Assembly: GCF_004379255.2 (NCBI RefSeq)
Contig: NC_056052.1
Location: 15,718,589-15,782,588 of the forward strand
Direction: 5' to 3'
Source of the DNA: Salvia splendens
Lineage: Eukaryota; Streptophyta; Magnoliopsida; Lamiales; Lamiaceae
Length of the DNA stretch: 64,000 nucleotides
The notes beneath the pieces are model-generated. The model worked only from the letters and a program-made list of their open reading frames with translations, ran no database searches and was not told where the DNA came from. Made by a program: the position numbers and the translations under genes. How positions within the stretch are numbered: the first letter of the stretch is position 1; each line of letters starts with the position of its first letter. Below are positions 45,236 to 56,802 of the stretch, in pieces.

Positions 45236-47698
45236 AACTCAGAATATGTATCAAGAACGCGAACTTTAATCAAACGGTCTTAACTTGGACATGAACCAAT
45301 TTTGAAATATAACAATTGGTTATGATCATCCTCACGGAGCATGAAAGAACATAAGATAGGTCATGAATATGGGATGAAATCAAATAAATGTCAATTCTCA
45401 TAGTTGGCTACCAAAAAGATAATTCAGTTGTCCGACCAAATTTGAAAAGTCCACACATCAACGGATAATGACTTAAAGGGTTGAGGGAAAAGAAATGATT
45501 AGTTGCATGAGGATTGAGAAAAGTAGGCATTTGTCACAAGGCGGTACTGATCATGGTTCAACGAAAATCATAATATGGATTGATAGAATAACATCAATGG
45601 GTTCATAAGTTTGTGAAGGCAACCAAAGTCAAAGGGGCTTTTTGAAAAAAATCAAGTGGGTTAAGTTTGTTAAGGCAAGGTATAAAATGTAGGCCTTAAC
45701 TTCGTTTTGTAGAAAGGAAGGTTCTATTATGAAAAGGATACATGTAGTGGAACTGAACCAAAAAGAATTTCACTCTGTAAGAAAGAACTTGACACAGACA
45801 TGGTTACAAAATGAAAAGCTGAACAAAAGTTTAAAGAAGAATATCCCATAGAAAACAATGTCTGCGAAACGTGATTATATTGAAGGACATAACTACAAGC
45901 AACTTTAGGAATGAAGTTCAATAGCAAAGGCTCACAAAGTCAAAATATTGTGCGTATAAATAATAAGTCATAGAAGACTACAATCAATCAAATTGTCCAA
46001 AGTTATGAAGGCAACACCACTTTCCAAGAACTGAAAGTGAGTTAAGACTCAATGGAGGAAAAGAAATAATATGCATCACTTGCAAAGGGTGAACGAAACA
46101 AGCTGTCAAGTAGACAAGGGTCCACGGTTATTTGAAAGGTCCTGAAAAATAACTTCTTAAAATCCAAGTAAGAGCTGTTGATTAAAATAGTTTGTTCTAG
46201 CTATTAAAGTCGCACTCCCTCGTTCATCTTTCGCAAGCCAAGACTGGTAACATCGCTCTAAGAACCGTGGATTCCACGCTGGGATTCTTCGTGTCATCGC
46301 CACTAATAATGATAGTCGGAATCCACATCTTCATAAAATTCTTTGCATGTCATAATGACTATCCTCGTAGGACATTGCTATCATCCTCATGCTCCTTAGC
46401 AGGGTATGAAGATCTTCTCCATCGTGTTGTCACTTACGCAAGATTACACTATACTAATTTAATCGCGAGTATGATCGCTCACCGTTGCATGAAAATATCA
46501 CTTAGCTTCAGCTCTTCTTGTCTCGCACCTTGACTTAAGGGTTTGCCTCAACTTTCATATTCTCGTACGTTTCATTGCTCAGAGAAGCAATAGTTAAGTT
46601 TTCAACTTAGAACTACGATTCACGCGGTCAACTAGGCTTATATTTTAGGTACTCTAAGTTCACAACACAATTCATCATCTCATAGATCATCATCTACCAC
46701 AATTTACGTAATTCATACCTCAAGATAAACACACCACATTTTCACCTCTCATAGAAAAACACTTTCGAACTTTACAACTATATTCAAAACTTTTGAAACA
46801 AAATTTCTTTACACTTTCACACTTTCCAAAAAAAATTCCACATCTCACTTTTAAAATAAAAGTTTTAACTAACTAAAACGTACTTTCGCATCAACTTTCA
46901 TCATTCGTATAAAACACTCCATAGAATAATGTATCATACTTCGCACCTCATAACATACATAACATCACACTTCCATAGATCAATTTTCCAAACGAAAAAG
47001 TCATTTCTCTCTTTTTTTAAAAAAACTTTTTTTCTTATCGAAACTCTAAATTTTTTTTCTTTTGGACAATTCATACTCACAACATTTTCCATTGATCAAT
47101 CAATTTTCCTGAAAGAAAGAACTAACAAGTTTTCATTTAAAGTTCAAAGATATTTTTTTTTTCAAAAATTTCAACAACTTTCCACAACATAAATATTTTT
47201 CCTCAATCATACTCTACTAGAACAACTAGTCATTAATATTGCAAAACAATCAACCTCAAAATCATTTTCCCATTTTTTTTCTACGTGTCAAACACCATGC
47301 AAATCTTTCAAAACTCATAACGCATTTGTATTCCAGACAAAACACTCATGCACTTCGCATATATGTTTGAAACAACATTTTTAGTTACTCATCTTTTCTC
47401 ATAAATTTCAACATTCTCAAAACAACTCATCAATTTCCATTTTTGATGTAAAACACTCCATCTTCCTATGTTCGCATGCTTACATCGTAGAACTTTCACA
47501 CATAACACATATTTACGACATTATTTCACTCATGCTCATGTTTTACATAAGCATACCAGAACAATATCACATTCTTACATACAACACGTGTTTAGATCAT
47601 CTTGACAATCATTCTCATACTCAACAAAATCATACTATCACAACATCGTACTCATATATATATATATCACACGCTTAGATTATCATGGCAATCATGCT
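45236..47698 (-). other. Gypsy-A 5' interior, non-coding, left part
   Basis: No gene seen. At least 45240-46640 is recognisably the reverse complement of the Gypsy-B interior (about 51200-52860). Matching landmarks include the GTTCATGTCCAAGTTAAGAC and GTGCGAGGGAGTGCGAC words. The rest is AT-rich and ends with an (AT)n run near 47656-47668. Short open frames at 45727, 46267 and 46929 have no recognisable motif. Confidence 0.6.
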
Positions 47699-47703
47699 CA
47701 TAT
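47699..47703. repeat. Target-site duplication CATAT, left copy, of Gypsy-B
   Basis: Repeated at 59521-59525, directly after the GGTCGTGACA end of Gypsy-B. Confidence 0.88.
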
Positions 47704-50439
47704 TGTAACGCCCCACTTTCTGAACCCTAATTTTCGAACCATGAAATTTTGCATTTAATGCTTTTAATGCCGTGAAGTATGCAAATTAAATGACGAGCGA
47801 ATTAATTGCTTGATTTCTATGTGACCTAATTTTGTTTTGGAGTTGAGTTGTGGGTGGAATAGTCAATCGTGTTGAATTGTGACGTGGCTGTTTGAATAAT
47901 TTATGCGGGGTGAAATATATTGTGGTGAATTATTTTTTCTAAGGGTGAGTCAGATTAAATAGGATCATCAATAATTACCTTGCCCATTTTATTTGAAATT
48001 TTCGACCACTCCTATTTATTGGAGAGGGATTCTATTTTCCTTAGATTTAATTATTTGTTTGGGATAATTATCCAAATTAAATCCAAAGCCAATTATTCTT
48101 TATTTTCTTCATGAGGAAAGTCGACCCCCATGCTTGCCCCATGGAGATTTCGAAAAACTCCTAATTGTGGAGAGGAGGAATTATTCATTATACTAATTGA
48201 TCCCCTATTTATTCCCTCCCATGAATAAATTCAAATATCCTAGCAAATCTTGCCTTATCTTGTTCAATTAAAGATTTGAAATTTATTCCTTGTGGAAGAT
48301 GCATAATTCACGCCACTTCCCTATTTTTTTTATTGAGAGAATTATTATTTTATTATGCTCCGTAATATTTTATTCTACTCCGTGAAATACCAAATAAAAT
48401 CATTGGCTAATTAAATAGCCAAGATTTCAAAATCTCTCCACCAAATTCACGCCAATTCCCACTCCCTCATATCTTCCCCAAAGCTTTATTTAATTGTAGG
48501 ATATTTTATTCATAACTCTATAAATAAGAGATTAAACCAAACCCTAACCCTAGCCCCCACAATTTCACACGCCTACTCCCTCTCTCACATGCCCATTCTC
48601 TCTTCCCCAGTCCTCCCACACTTGTTCTTCTACTCTACTCAAGATCCTTTCGATTCGCCAAGAGTTTGTTGAAGAATCAAAAGTTATATTCGTTTCTACC
48701 GATTGTTTCATTCAAGAAAGGTACAATCAAACCTCTATTCTTCATTCCTCTTCATCTAAACATTCTTTTGACTCCCTCATGCATATAGTGAGTGTAGGGA
48801 TTTCAAATCTAAGGATTTAATCGGTGGGAATTTGTATTTGTATGTGTGTATGCGTTTTGAATGAAATTGTATGAAGATTTAATGAATCATTGGTGAATGA
48901 TGTATGATTATATGAAAACATGAGTGTGAGGACTCTTTTAAGCATGTTTGTGTGTTAAAACCATGAAAAGGTTGTGTTTGAATGAATGGGGATGAAACCC
49001 TAATTCGAATTTTTAAGCATTGAAAACTGTGGATTCGGACAGTAGATTCCGACACAATTTTGACCAACTAAATGAACTCTTTTTTATTCGATTCTTTTTC
49101 TGAGTAAATTTCATGATGTCTTCTGTGTTGTGTGTAAATGTCAACTCATTTGGACAAAAGATAAATTTTTGATGAATTTTTGAAGTTGACTGCGCAATTC
49201 TGCCGGAAAATGTTTTCTCGACCAGTAGGTTACGTTTTCGATTTGACCGACCTAAAAAGGTTATTTTGACATGAATATTTAACTGGAAGTTATATGATGA
49301 GGTTACTGCATTGTGGTAAAAGTTTAGCCCCAACGGAAGTCGGGTGAGTTTTTAATAATTTTTATAAAATGGTTGCGCAGTGCTGCCAGATTTCTATCTT
49401 TACAAAAACAACTATGTTGTTATAAGTGATATACATGGTATATATATGTGATGACGTGATGTGTTATTCAAAGATGGGGAAAAAGGGAAACGTTAGGGAC
49501 ATGCATAATATTAAGTCGATGTTTGTGACTGATTGATAATATGTATTATCTAAAGGTGATAACTCATGCGCGAAGCGTGATAACAAAGGGAAAGCAGTAC
49601 TTCAAATCTAAACGGTCGAGGTGGGCTCTCTTTTAAATAAGGACTACGTCCTAATATTTTATCGATGGAAATAACTATGATTATCATGCCTTGATTTGTT
49701 TTTACGTGCCTATCTGATGTGGCTTTTTGCCACTATTATATAAATCGAATTCGAGTTCTCGTAGGGCCCCAAACCCTACTTGGGTTAGTGTACACCTATG
49801 GTAGACCGTGTGCTAGCGTACGGGCTGGCCGGTCTAGTGACCTGGTTTGCGGCCGCATTCCTTGTCATGTATTGGCAGATATGGTTGAAGTCTATGGGAA
49901 AATGACTGCGCAGTCGCTATTTTGAACAATGGAAAATATTTTGGGTGCCTCGGGCCTTTCTAAAGCTCAAACCCCGATGGTTACTTACGTATGGCATGAT
50001 AACATATACTCTTATTTAAAATGTTTTCGGCATGAGCCACTGAGTATTTTTATAGTACTCGGCCCTGCATGTGTTTTCCCTATGTGTAGGTTGAGCGGCG
50101 ACGAGCGGTTGGTGGTGTTGAGCAGAATTAATAATATACTATGTTTGTTTTGAAACTCCGAGTGTCGTTGTGTCTTCACACATGACTTCACTCTTTTCTT
50201 GGATGCTTCCGCTGTGATATTTTCTTTACTATTTTTTTTTATTTAACTATGAAACTGTTTGTTGGGATGTTTGAAAACTTATTATCTTTTGAATAAATGC
50301 TACACCTTTAGTCTTTTTATTTATTAAACTTAAATTTTTGGTCAGACTTTTATTGAAACCCTAGTCTTCTATGTCTGTTCATTAAGTCCTTTTAATCACG
50401 ATCGCCCGCTTTTATTAACCCTAAAGGGCGGTCGTGACA
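47704..50439 (+). repeat. 5' LTR of Gypsy-B
   Basis: Carries TATAAATA at 48529-48536 and a block at about 50059-50105 (CCTGCATGTGTTTTCCCTATG...GGTTGAGCGG) that also occurs in Gypsy-A and -C LTRs. The open frames at 49719 and 49929 recur in the 3' LTR. Confidence 0.9.
48529..48536 (+). promoter_or_regulatory. TATA box, Gypsy-B 5' LTR
   Basis: TATAAATA followed by AGAGATTAAACC. The 3' LTR has the same sequence at 57616-57623. Confidence 0.6.
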
Positions 50440-50442
50440 GTT

Positions 50443-50454
50443 TGGTATCAGTGC
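50443..50454 (+). other. Primer binding site of Gypsy-B (one mismatch)
   Basis: TGGTATCAGTGC in place of TGGTATCAGAGC, three bases after the LTR. The single change may be post-insertion decay. Confidence 0.8.
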
Positions 50455-52905
50455 CTCAATTCTTTCCGCTCTGGACCCAAGAGTCTTGTTCGAGTCAAAA
50501 TCCATTCATGTGTAATTGGCTAAATGATAAACATCGAAAGCTCAACACCACAACTCGTCCCTGCCCAACCACGAAGAATGAGGTAATAAGTATTTTGATA
50601 GTTTTTGATATGAACTGTGAAATGTTGGAAATTTCGATGGGAATATTTCTCTTGTGAGAATGGAAGTACTTCTATGGGAATCGAGGTTGATATAATATTT
50701 TGAAAATTTTGCTTGGGGATGAAATGATGAATATGCATGGGTATGAAATTGTTAATTGCGTTTATGCCAAAAATAATGAATGTTGTTATGAAAATGAACT
50801 TGTATTGGTTGATGTTGAGATTTGCTATTACGTCCACGAAAATGCAAAATTTACTCGAAGAAAATACATGTTGCTTCCATGAACGACAAAAATTTTTTTA
50901 TGCCTAGGCAGTTAAAATTTCATGACTATGAAACTGTGAAATGCAAAGCATGATACGCGTATAGTTGCGAGTTGCGATTGTGAAACAGATGAGCATGAAC
51001 TGCATGAATTAGGAAATGCGATTCCATGGATGATTGATTGACTGAGTGTTGCTATTCATATATATTAATGTACGATGTTTGTTATGCTATGGAACACCAA
51101 ATGATTTATACGAATAAATGTGTTGATTGTGCAATATATGGATGACGTTTATGTGGTGAAGATTTATGACCGATGAATTACGAGGTATTGTATAGAACCA
51201 CTATTAAAGTGAAATGTGGAACTTTTGAACTTTGTTGCGAACGTAGGAGCCATATGAAGCTTGAGTTAGGTAATGATCAAATATACGTTGAAGTACGAGA
51301 CTTCAAGCTACGCTTGAAATTATAGAGTGCCTAAGAGGTAGGCCAGACTGAACGTGCTAGAACTTAGTTGTAAGTTGACAACTGCAATATCACTTTCCTG
51401 AGTGATAAAACCAAAGAAAGTTTTTTTTTTCGAACTTTGGAGTATCCTCACAATGGCGAGATCACACCTAAGATCTAATAAAACTATGCAGTCTTGCATA
51501 CCATGCCAAAGTGGCGATGCGACACAAATACGACGACGTTTACGACACTTTAAGACTACTGTATAATGGCAATTCATTTCGAAAACCTACGTGGCATGGC
51601 AAGAACACTTTGAAGATGCGACCATCAAAAATAGTTATTATTTTCGACTATACGATGAATCGCAACTTGGAATCCACGAGTTCATAGAACGCTGTTACCA
51701 TGTTCAGGCTCGCGAAAAATGTGCGAGGGAGTGCGACCCTCGTAGCTAGAATAAATGATTTTTAAATCAACAGTACTTACTTGGATTCTAAGTTCTTTTC
51801 GGGACGTTTGAAATAAACGTGAGCCCTTGTCTATTTAAACACCTTGGTTGACTCCCAATTTGCAAGTAATGTCCATTATTTTCCTTATATCGAGTCATGA
51901 CTCACTTGTCTCGAAAGTTTGTGTTTGCCTTTGTAACGTTAGATAGCTTGATTGAGTAGTCTCCTTTGATTCATTATTCATAAGGACAATATTTTGACCT
52001 TATGTGATTCAGTCATTGAACTTCATTCCTAAAGCTGTTTGCAGTTTTGACCTTCAGTATAATCACACCTCCAGACATGTTTTCTTCAAAGGATGGAATA
52101 TTCTTCTTGGAACTATTGGTTCACCTCGTTATTTTGTAACCATGTATGTGGCAAGTTCTTTCTTGCAGAAGTGAAATTCTTTTTAGCTCGGTTTCACTAC
52201 ATATATTGTTTCATACTCAATGATTTTTTTCTTTCTGCAAGACCACGTTAAGGCTATTCTGTTCTCTTCTTCCTTAACGGGTTGATCGTTTTAAATTTCT
52301 GAAAAATTCCATTCACTTTGAGTTGTCTTTAACAAACCCGCGAACCCATTGATGTGATTTCATCTTTTCCAATAACATGTTGTTGTTGAACCATCATTTG
52401 TACTACTTCATGACATTCGCCCATGTTTCTAAATCCTGTCGCGACTGATTGTTTTAGGCCTTGACATGTTTGAACGATATCATTCATTGCTGTCCGCAAT
52501 TTTTGCAAATCGTGATCTAGCAGTCGGCTATGGAATTTGAGAATTTTTGCAGTTTCATCCTGTTTCCATGACCTATCTCATGTTATTCCAAGCTCTCATC
52601 AGAAGTAAATTCTCAAGTATCTATGGGTTTTATTTGATACCTCTAAACCATTTAATTCTCAGAGTGGACGGGTTGAGTCCCATGGAACTCAATCATTGCA
52701 TTGTTGTTCTTGTTTCCTTGATTAATTTTGCAGCCTTCCCGACTAAAGACATCCTTAGCAATGTTGCAACAATTTGAAATCTGTTCATATCCAATTAAGA
52801 CTGTTGGGTCAAATTTCAAATCCTTGATACTAGACGGTAGGCAAATGCAGTAGTCGACTCGGATATACGCAAGGAATAAGTTTCTATAGTCAGACATGCT
52901 CAAAA
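50455..52905 (+). other. Gypsy-B 5' interior, non-coding
   Basis: 2.4 kb between the PBS and the first gag/protease codons. The start has CCGCTCTGGACCCAAGAGTC, as in the other gypsy leaders. I see no conserved gag capsid motif in any frame. The 50442-50882 and 52547-52957 frames have no recognisable motifs. Much of it matches the Gypsy-A interior. Confidence 0.6.
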
Positions 52906-54345
52906 ATGACACACCACTCCCGGGAGAAAAGAAAGTGGGATGATTCTCGGACTCCATACAACAGAAAACGGTACCAGTCGAGTCAGCATCGATCTCAACA
53001 CGGAGGAGGACAACATACTTCTAGTCAGAGAGGAGATTACCTATCCAGGGCACCACAATGCAACGTGTGCTCTAAGTATCACTTCAGAGAATGTCGGCAT
53101 CAAAACGTTACCAATTATTACAAATGCGGAGGGAATGGTCACTTCTCTAGGGAGTGTCCGAGCAAGAAGGGAGGATTGGGATCCAGGCAAAACGATCAAG
53201 GATCCCGTCAGCAATCAAGGGCACCGCAGAGTGAATCAAGGGGAAATCGCGATCAACCTCCGCGACAACAACAACCTTACCGCCCAAGACTCCTTCCTCA
53301 GGCTAGAGCATATGCCTTGAGACAGAAACAACCCAAGACTGAACCAGGGAGTCACGAGAAGGGAAACCTGGCAGGTATGGGCAAAATCCTCGACACACCC
53401 ATTGTTGTATTGTTTGATACGGGCACATCGCATTCTTTCATATCTGAATTATGTGTGGACACCTTAAGTTTGCCCGCTTACAAATCTGAACATACGATGA
53501 TGGTGTCCTCACCAGTGGGAGGGACAATAGAAATCCCTCGAACATGCCCGAACGTAGAATTTGTTATGGGAGAACTTAAGTTAGTCGCTCACAACTTACA
53601 AGTCATGGCAATGGGGGATTTCGACATAATCCTGGGGATGGATTGGTTAGCTGCGAACTTTGCTACTATTCGTTGCAAGGAGAGACAATTATCTCTGCAA
53701 GCCCTGGGGGAGGTACCCACCATATACTATGGAATCTCGATGAACCGGCGAACATCTATCATCTCCGCGCTTCAAGCTAGTACGATGGTGAGAAAGGGGT
53801 ATCCCGCCTATCTTGTCTATCTACAAGGAGAGGAGGTAGGAGAAAGGAAAGTGGAAGATGTTGCCGTTGTATGAGAATTTCCAGACGTTTTCCCCGAAAC
53901 TTTGCCTGGACCACCACCAGATCGACAACTGGAGTTCATAATCGACCTAGAGCCAGGGTCGGTGCCTGTGTCCAAGGCACCATACCGAATGGCGCCTAAA
54001 GAGTTAGAAGAACTCAAGATACAACTTCAGGAGCTTATGGACCTGGGTTTCATTATGCCCAGTGTCTCACCGTGGGGCGCTCCTGTGCTATTTGTCAAGA
54101 AGAAAGATGGGTCGATGAGGATGTGTATCGACTATAGAGAGTTGAACAAAATGACCCTCAAAAACAAATATCCACTGCCAAGGATAGAGGACCTATTCGA
54201 CCAACTCCGAGGAGCCTGCGTGTTTTCAAAGGTGGACTTAAGGTCCGGATATCACCAATTGAGGGTCCGAAGGGAAGACATACCGAAGATCGCGTTCCGC
54301 ACAAGATATGGTCACTATGAGTTTGTGGTAATGCCGTTCGGATAG
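52906..54345 (+). pseudogene. Gypsy-B gag C-end, protease and RT N-part
   Basis: Starts at an ATG at 52906, with REKRKWDDSRTPYNRKRYQS corresponding to the middle of Gypsy-C gag, so the capsid domain is missing. The zinc knuckle has YYKCGGNGHFSREC, where Tyr replaces the first Cys of a CYKC motif. The protease active site reads FDTGTSHSFIS and is followed by [20 protein letters not shown]. An in-frame TGA at 53872 lies before [23 protein letters not shown] continues with [20 protein letters not shown] and [16 protein letters not shown] to a TAG at 54343, where MPFGLTN is expected. Confidence 0.9.
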
Positions 54346-55137
54346 ACAAATGCACCCGCAGTATTCATGTATCTGATGAACCGAGTATTCTACCCATACT
54401 TGGATAAATTTGTCTTGATCTTCATAGATGACGTACTCGTCTACTCGAAGAATGAGAAAGAGCACGGGGAACATCTACGAATCACCTTGGAGACGTTGAG
54501 GACCGAGAAGCTATACGCTAAATTCAGCAAGTGTGAGTTTTGGCTGAACGAAGTCAATTTTCTCGGTCACATTGTGTCGGCAGAAGGAATTCGAGTGGAT
54601 CCCGCCAAGGTTGAGGCGGTACAACAATGGAAGGCACCTTTGACACCAAACGAGATTCGGAGTTTCCTGGGTTTGGCAGGACATTACCGAAGGTTTATAG
54701 AAGAATTCTCAAAGATAGCGAGGCCAATGACCCAACAACTCAAGAAGGGGGTGAAAGTCAATTGGACCCCGGAGTGTGAGACAAGTTTTCAGCTTTTGAA
54801 GAAGAAACTAACCACTGCACCAATCTTAACTGTGCCAGAGCCTGGAATGAGTTACGTGGTCTACACTGACGCGTCGAAGGTGGGACTAGGATACCTGTTG
54901 ATGCAGAACAACAAAGTGATCGCCCACGCAGCACGACAATTTAGACCGCACGAGTTGAACTACCCAACCCACGACTTGGAGCTAGTAGCAGCAGTACATG
55001 CCCTAAAGATTTGGAGGCACCATCTCTACGGAGTTCGATGTGAAATCTTTACGGACCACAAGAGCCTGGAATATTTCTTCGAGCAGAGAGATTTGAACCT
55101 GCGGCAACGAAGATGGCTCGAATTAGTAAATGACTAA
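54346..55137 (+). pseudogene. Gypsy-B RT C-part and RNase H
   Basis: Same frame as the preceding piece. [20 protein letters not shown] is the RT active site region, [20 protein letters not shown] the thumb-side motif and [20 protein letters not shown] the connection. RNase H shows [40 protein letters not shown] and [18 protein letters not shown]. The frame is lost at LELVND (55137) by a small deletion. The next piece resumes with the equivalent of [10 protein letters not shown] in another frame. Confidence 0.9.
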
Positions 55138-56758
55138 GTTGTGACATCAACTACCACCCTGGCAAAGCCAATGTAGTGACGGATGCTTTGAGCCGAAGGA
55201 ACCATTCGCAACTAGCTGTTTTTCTGACGGAAGAGGAAAGTCTAATACGAGAGTTTAGTAAAATGCATTTGGAAGTGGTAAGGGCACCTAAAACAGTGGA
55301 AGGCCGAATTGCCACCTTAGTGGTCAAACCTAATCTAAGAACGAGAATCGTTGCAGCACAACGGATGGTTACGAAACTTGAAGAAATTCAAATTGAAGCG
55401 AGAACTTGCAAAACTGGAAGTTTTAGTGAGGAGTACGACAACGCCCTCACTTTGGAAGGGATACTGTGCGTACCAAACGATGTGGAACTCAAGAATGAGA
55501 TCATGAGTGAAGCTCATGAGACTCCATACACCGCTCACCCAGGAAGCACGAAGATGAATCAAGACTTGAAAAAAAAAGGTCCTTTTGGTGAAAAGGCATG
55601 AAGAGAGACATAGCGGCATTGTGGAGCGCTGCTTAACCTGCCAGCAAGTGAAGGCTCTACATCAACGACCGTACGGAAAGTTGCAACCACTAGAAATTTC
55701 CGAGTGGAAATGGGAGCACATCGCCATGGATTTTGTGACGGCATTGCCAAGGACGCGAAATGGGATGATTGCCATATGGGTAACTATAGACCGACTCACT
55801 AAGTGTGCGCATTTCATACCGATTCCCGTAACGCATGGATCGAGCAAGCTAGCTCAGATCTACATAAAGGAAATAGTGCGACTGCATGGAGTCCCAGTGA
55901 CAATCACGTCCGACCGTGACTCGAAATTCACTTCAAGATTTTGGATGAGTCTACAAGGCGAGCTTGGAACTCGATCGAATTTTAGCACGACGCTTCACCC
56001 GCAGACCGATGGACAATCCGAGAGGGCGATCCAAACTCTAGAGGACATGTTGAGAACCGTGGTGCTCGACCGCGGAGGAAGTTGGGAATCAGTGCTACCG
56101 CTGATCGAATTCGCTTACAACAACAGTTTCCAAGCAACGATACCCATGGCGCCGTACGAAGCCTTGTATGGAAGAAAGCGTAGATCGCCGCTCTATTGGG
56201 ACGAAGTTGGCGAACGAAGAGTACTTGGACCCGATGCAGTTAAAGAAATGATTAAAATTGTTAGACAAATTCGCAAAAAGATCAAAGAAGCTCAGGACAA
56301 AAAAAAATCGTACGCGGATGTCCGGCGAACCGACTGCAATTTCAAGCCGACGACAAAGTTTCCCTCAAAGTATCCCCGTCGAAAAGGATAACGGTGTCAA
56401 GGGAAAGTTGAGACCACGATTTATCGGGCCTTATGAAATTCTAGAAGGAGTAGGACCCGTTGCGTACCGATTGTCGCTACCGCCAAGCCTTGGAAACATG
56501 CACAACGTCTTTCACGTGTCGCAATTGCAGAAATATGTGTTCGATCTGAAGCACGTGATTCACTCAGAAGAAGTTACTTTGAAATCGGACTTGAGCTACG
56601 AGGAGAGACCCCAAATGATCCTGGACCGAAAGGTTCATAATTTAAGAAATAAGTCTATTGCTTGCGTAAAAGAACTGTGGAGAAGCCACGGGCACGAAGA
56701 AGCCACGTGGGAGCTTGAGGACAAGATGATGGATTTGTACCCAGAACTCTTCCCATGA
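55138..56758 (+). pseudogene. Gypsy-B integrase and chromodomain
   Basis: Pieces in three frames. 55176-55601 has the integrase N-terminal histidines ([15 protein letters not shown]) and loses frame in a nine-A run near 55570. 55585-56391 has [20 protein letters not shown], the catalytic core (AMDFVTALP, TSDRDSKFTSRFW, LHPQTDGQSERAIQTLEDML) and the YEALYGRKRRSPLYWDEVG region. A further shift near 56380 leads to [20 protein letters not shown] and a chromodomain ending [20 protein letters not shown]. The chromodomain would target insertion to marked chromatin. Confidence 0.9.
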
Positions 56759-56789
56759 AGGTACCAAATTTCGGGATGAAATTTCTTTT

Positions 56790-56802
56790 AAGAGTGGTAG
56801 GA
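56790..56802 (+). other. Polypurine tract of Gypsy-B
   Basis: AAGAGTGGTAGGA immediately before TGTAACGCCCC of the 3' LTR. Confidence 0.75.

Noticed and set aside
46929..47192. 87-codon frame in the Gypsy-A interior
   Set aside because: It is a phenylalanine/serine-rich product of a T-rich stretch, in the antisense orientation to the element and without a recognisable motif.
49719..50153. Two adjacent small frames in the Gypsy-B LTR, repeated at 58801-59235
   Set aside because: They are LTR sequence duplicated by the element's own structure. They cover the conserved non-coding LTR block and differ by substitutions without a codon pattern that I can see.
51320..51577. 85-codon minus-strand frame in the Gypsy-B interior
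   Set aside because: No motif. The equivalent region of Gypsy-A does not preserve the frame.
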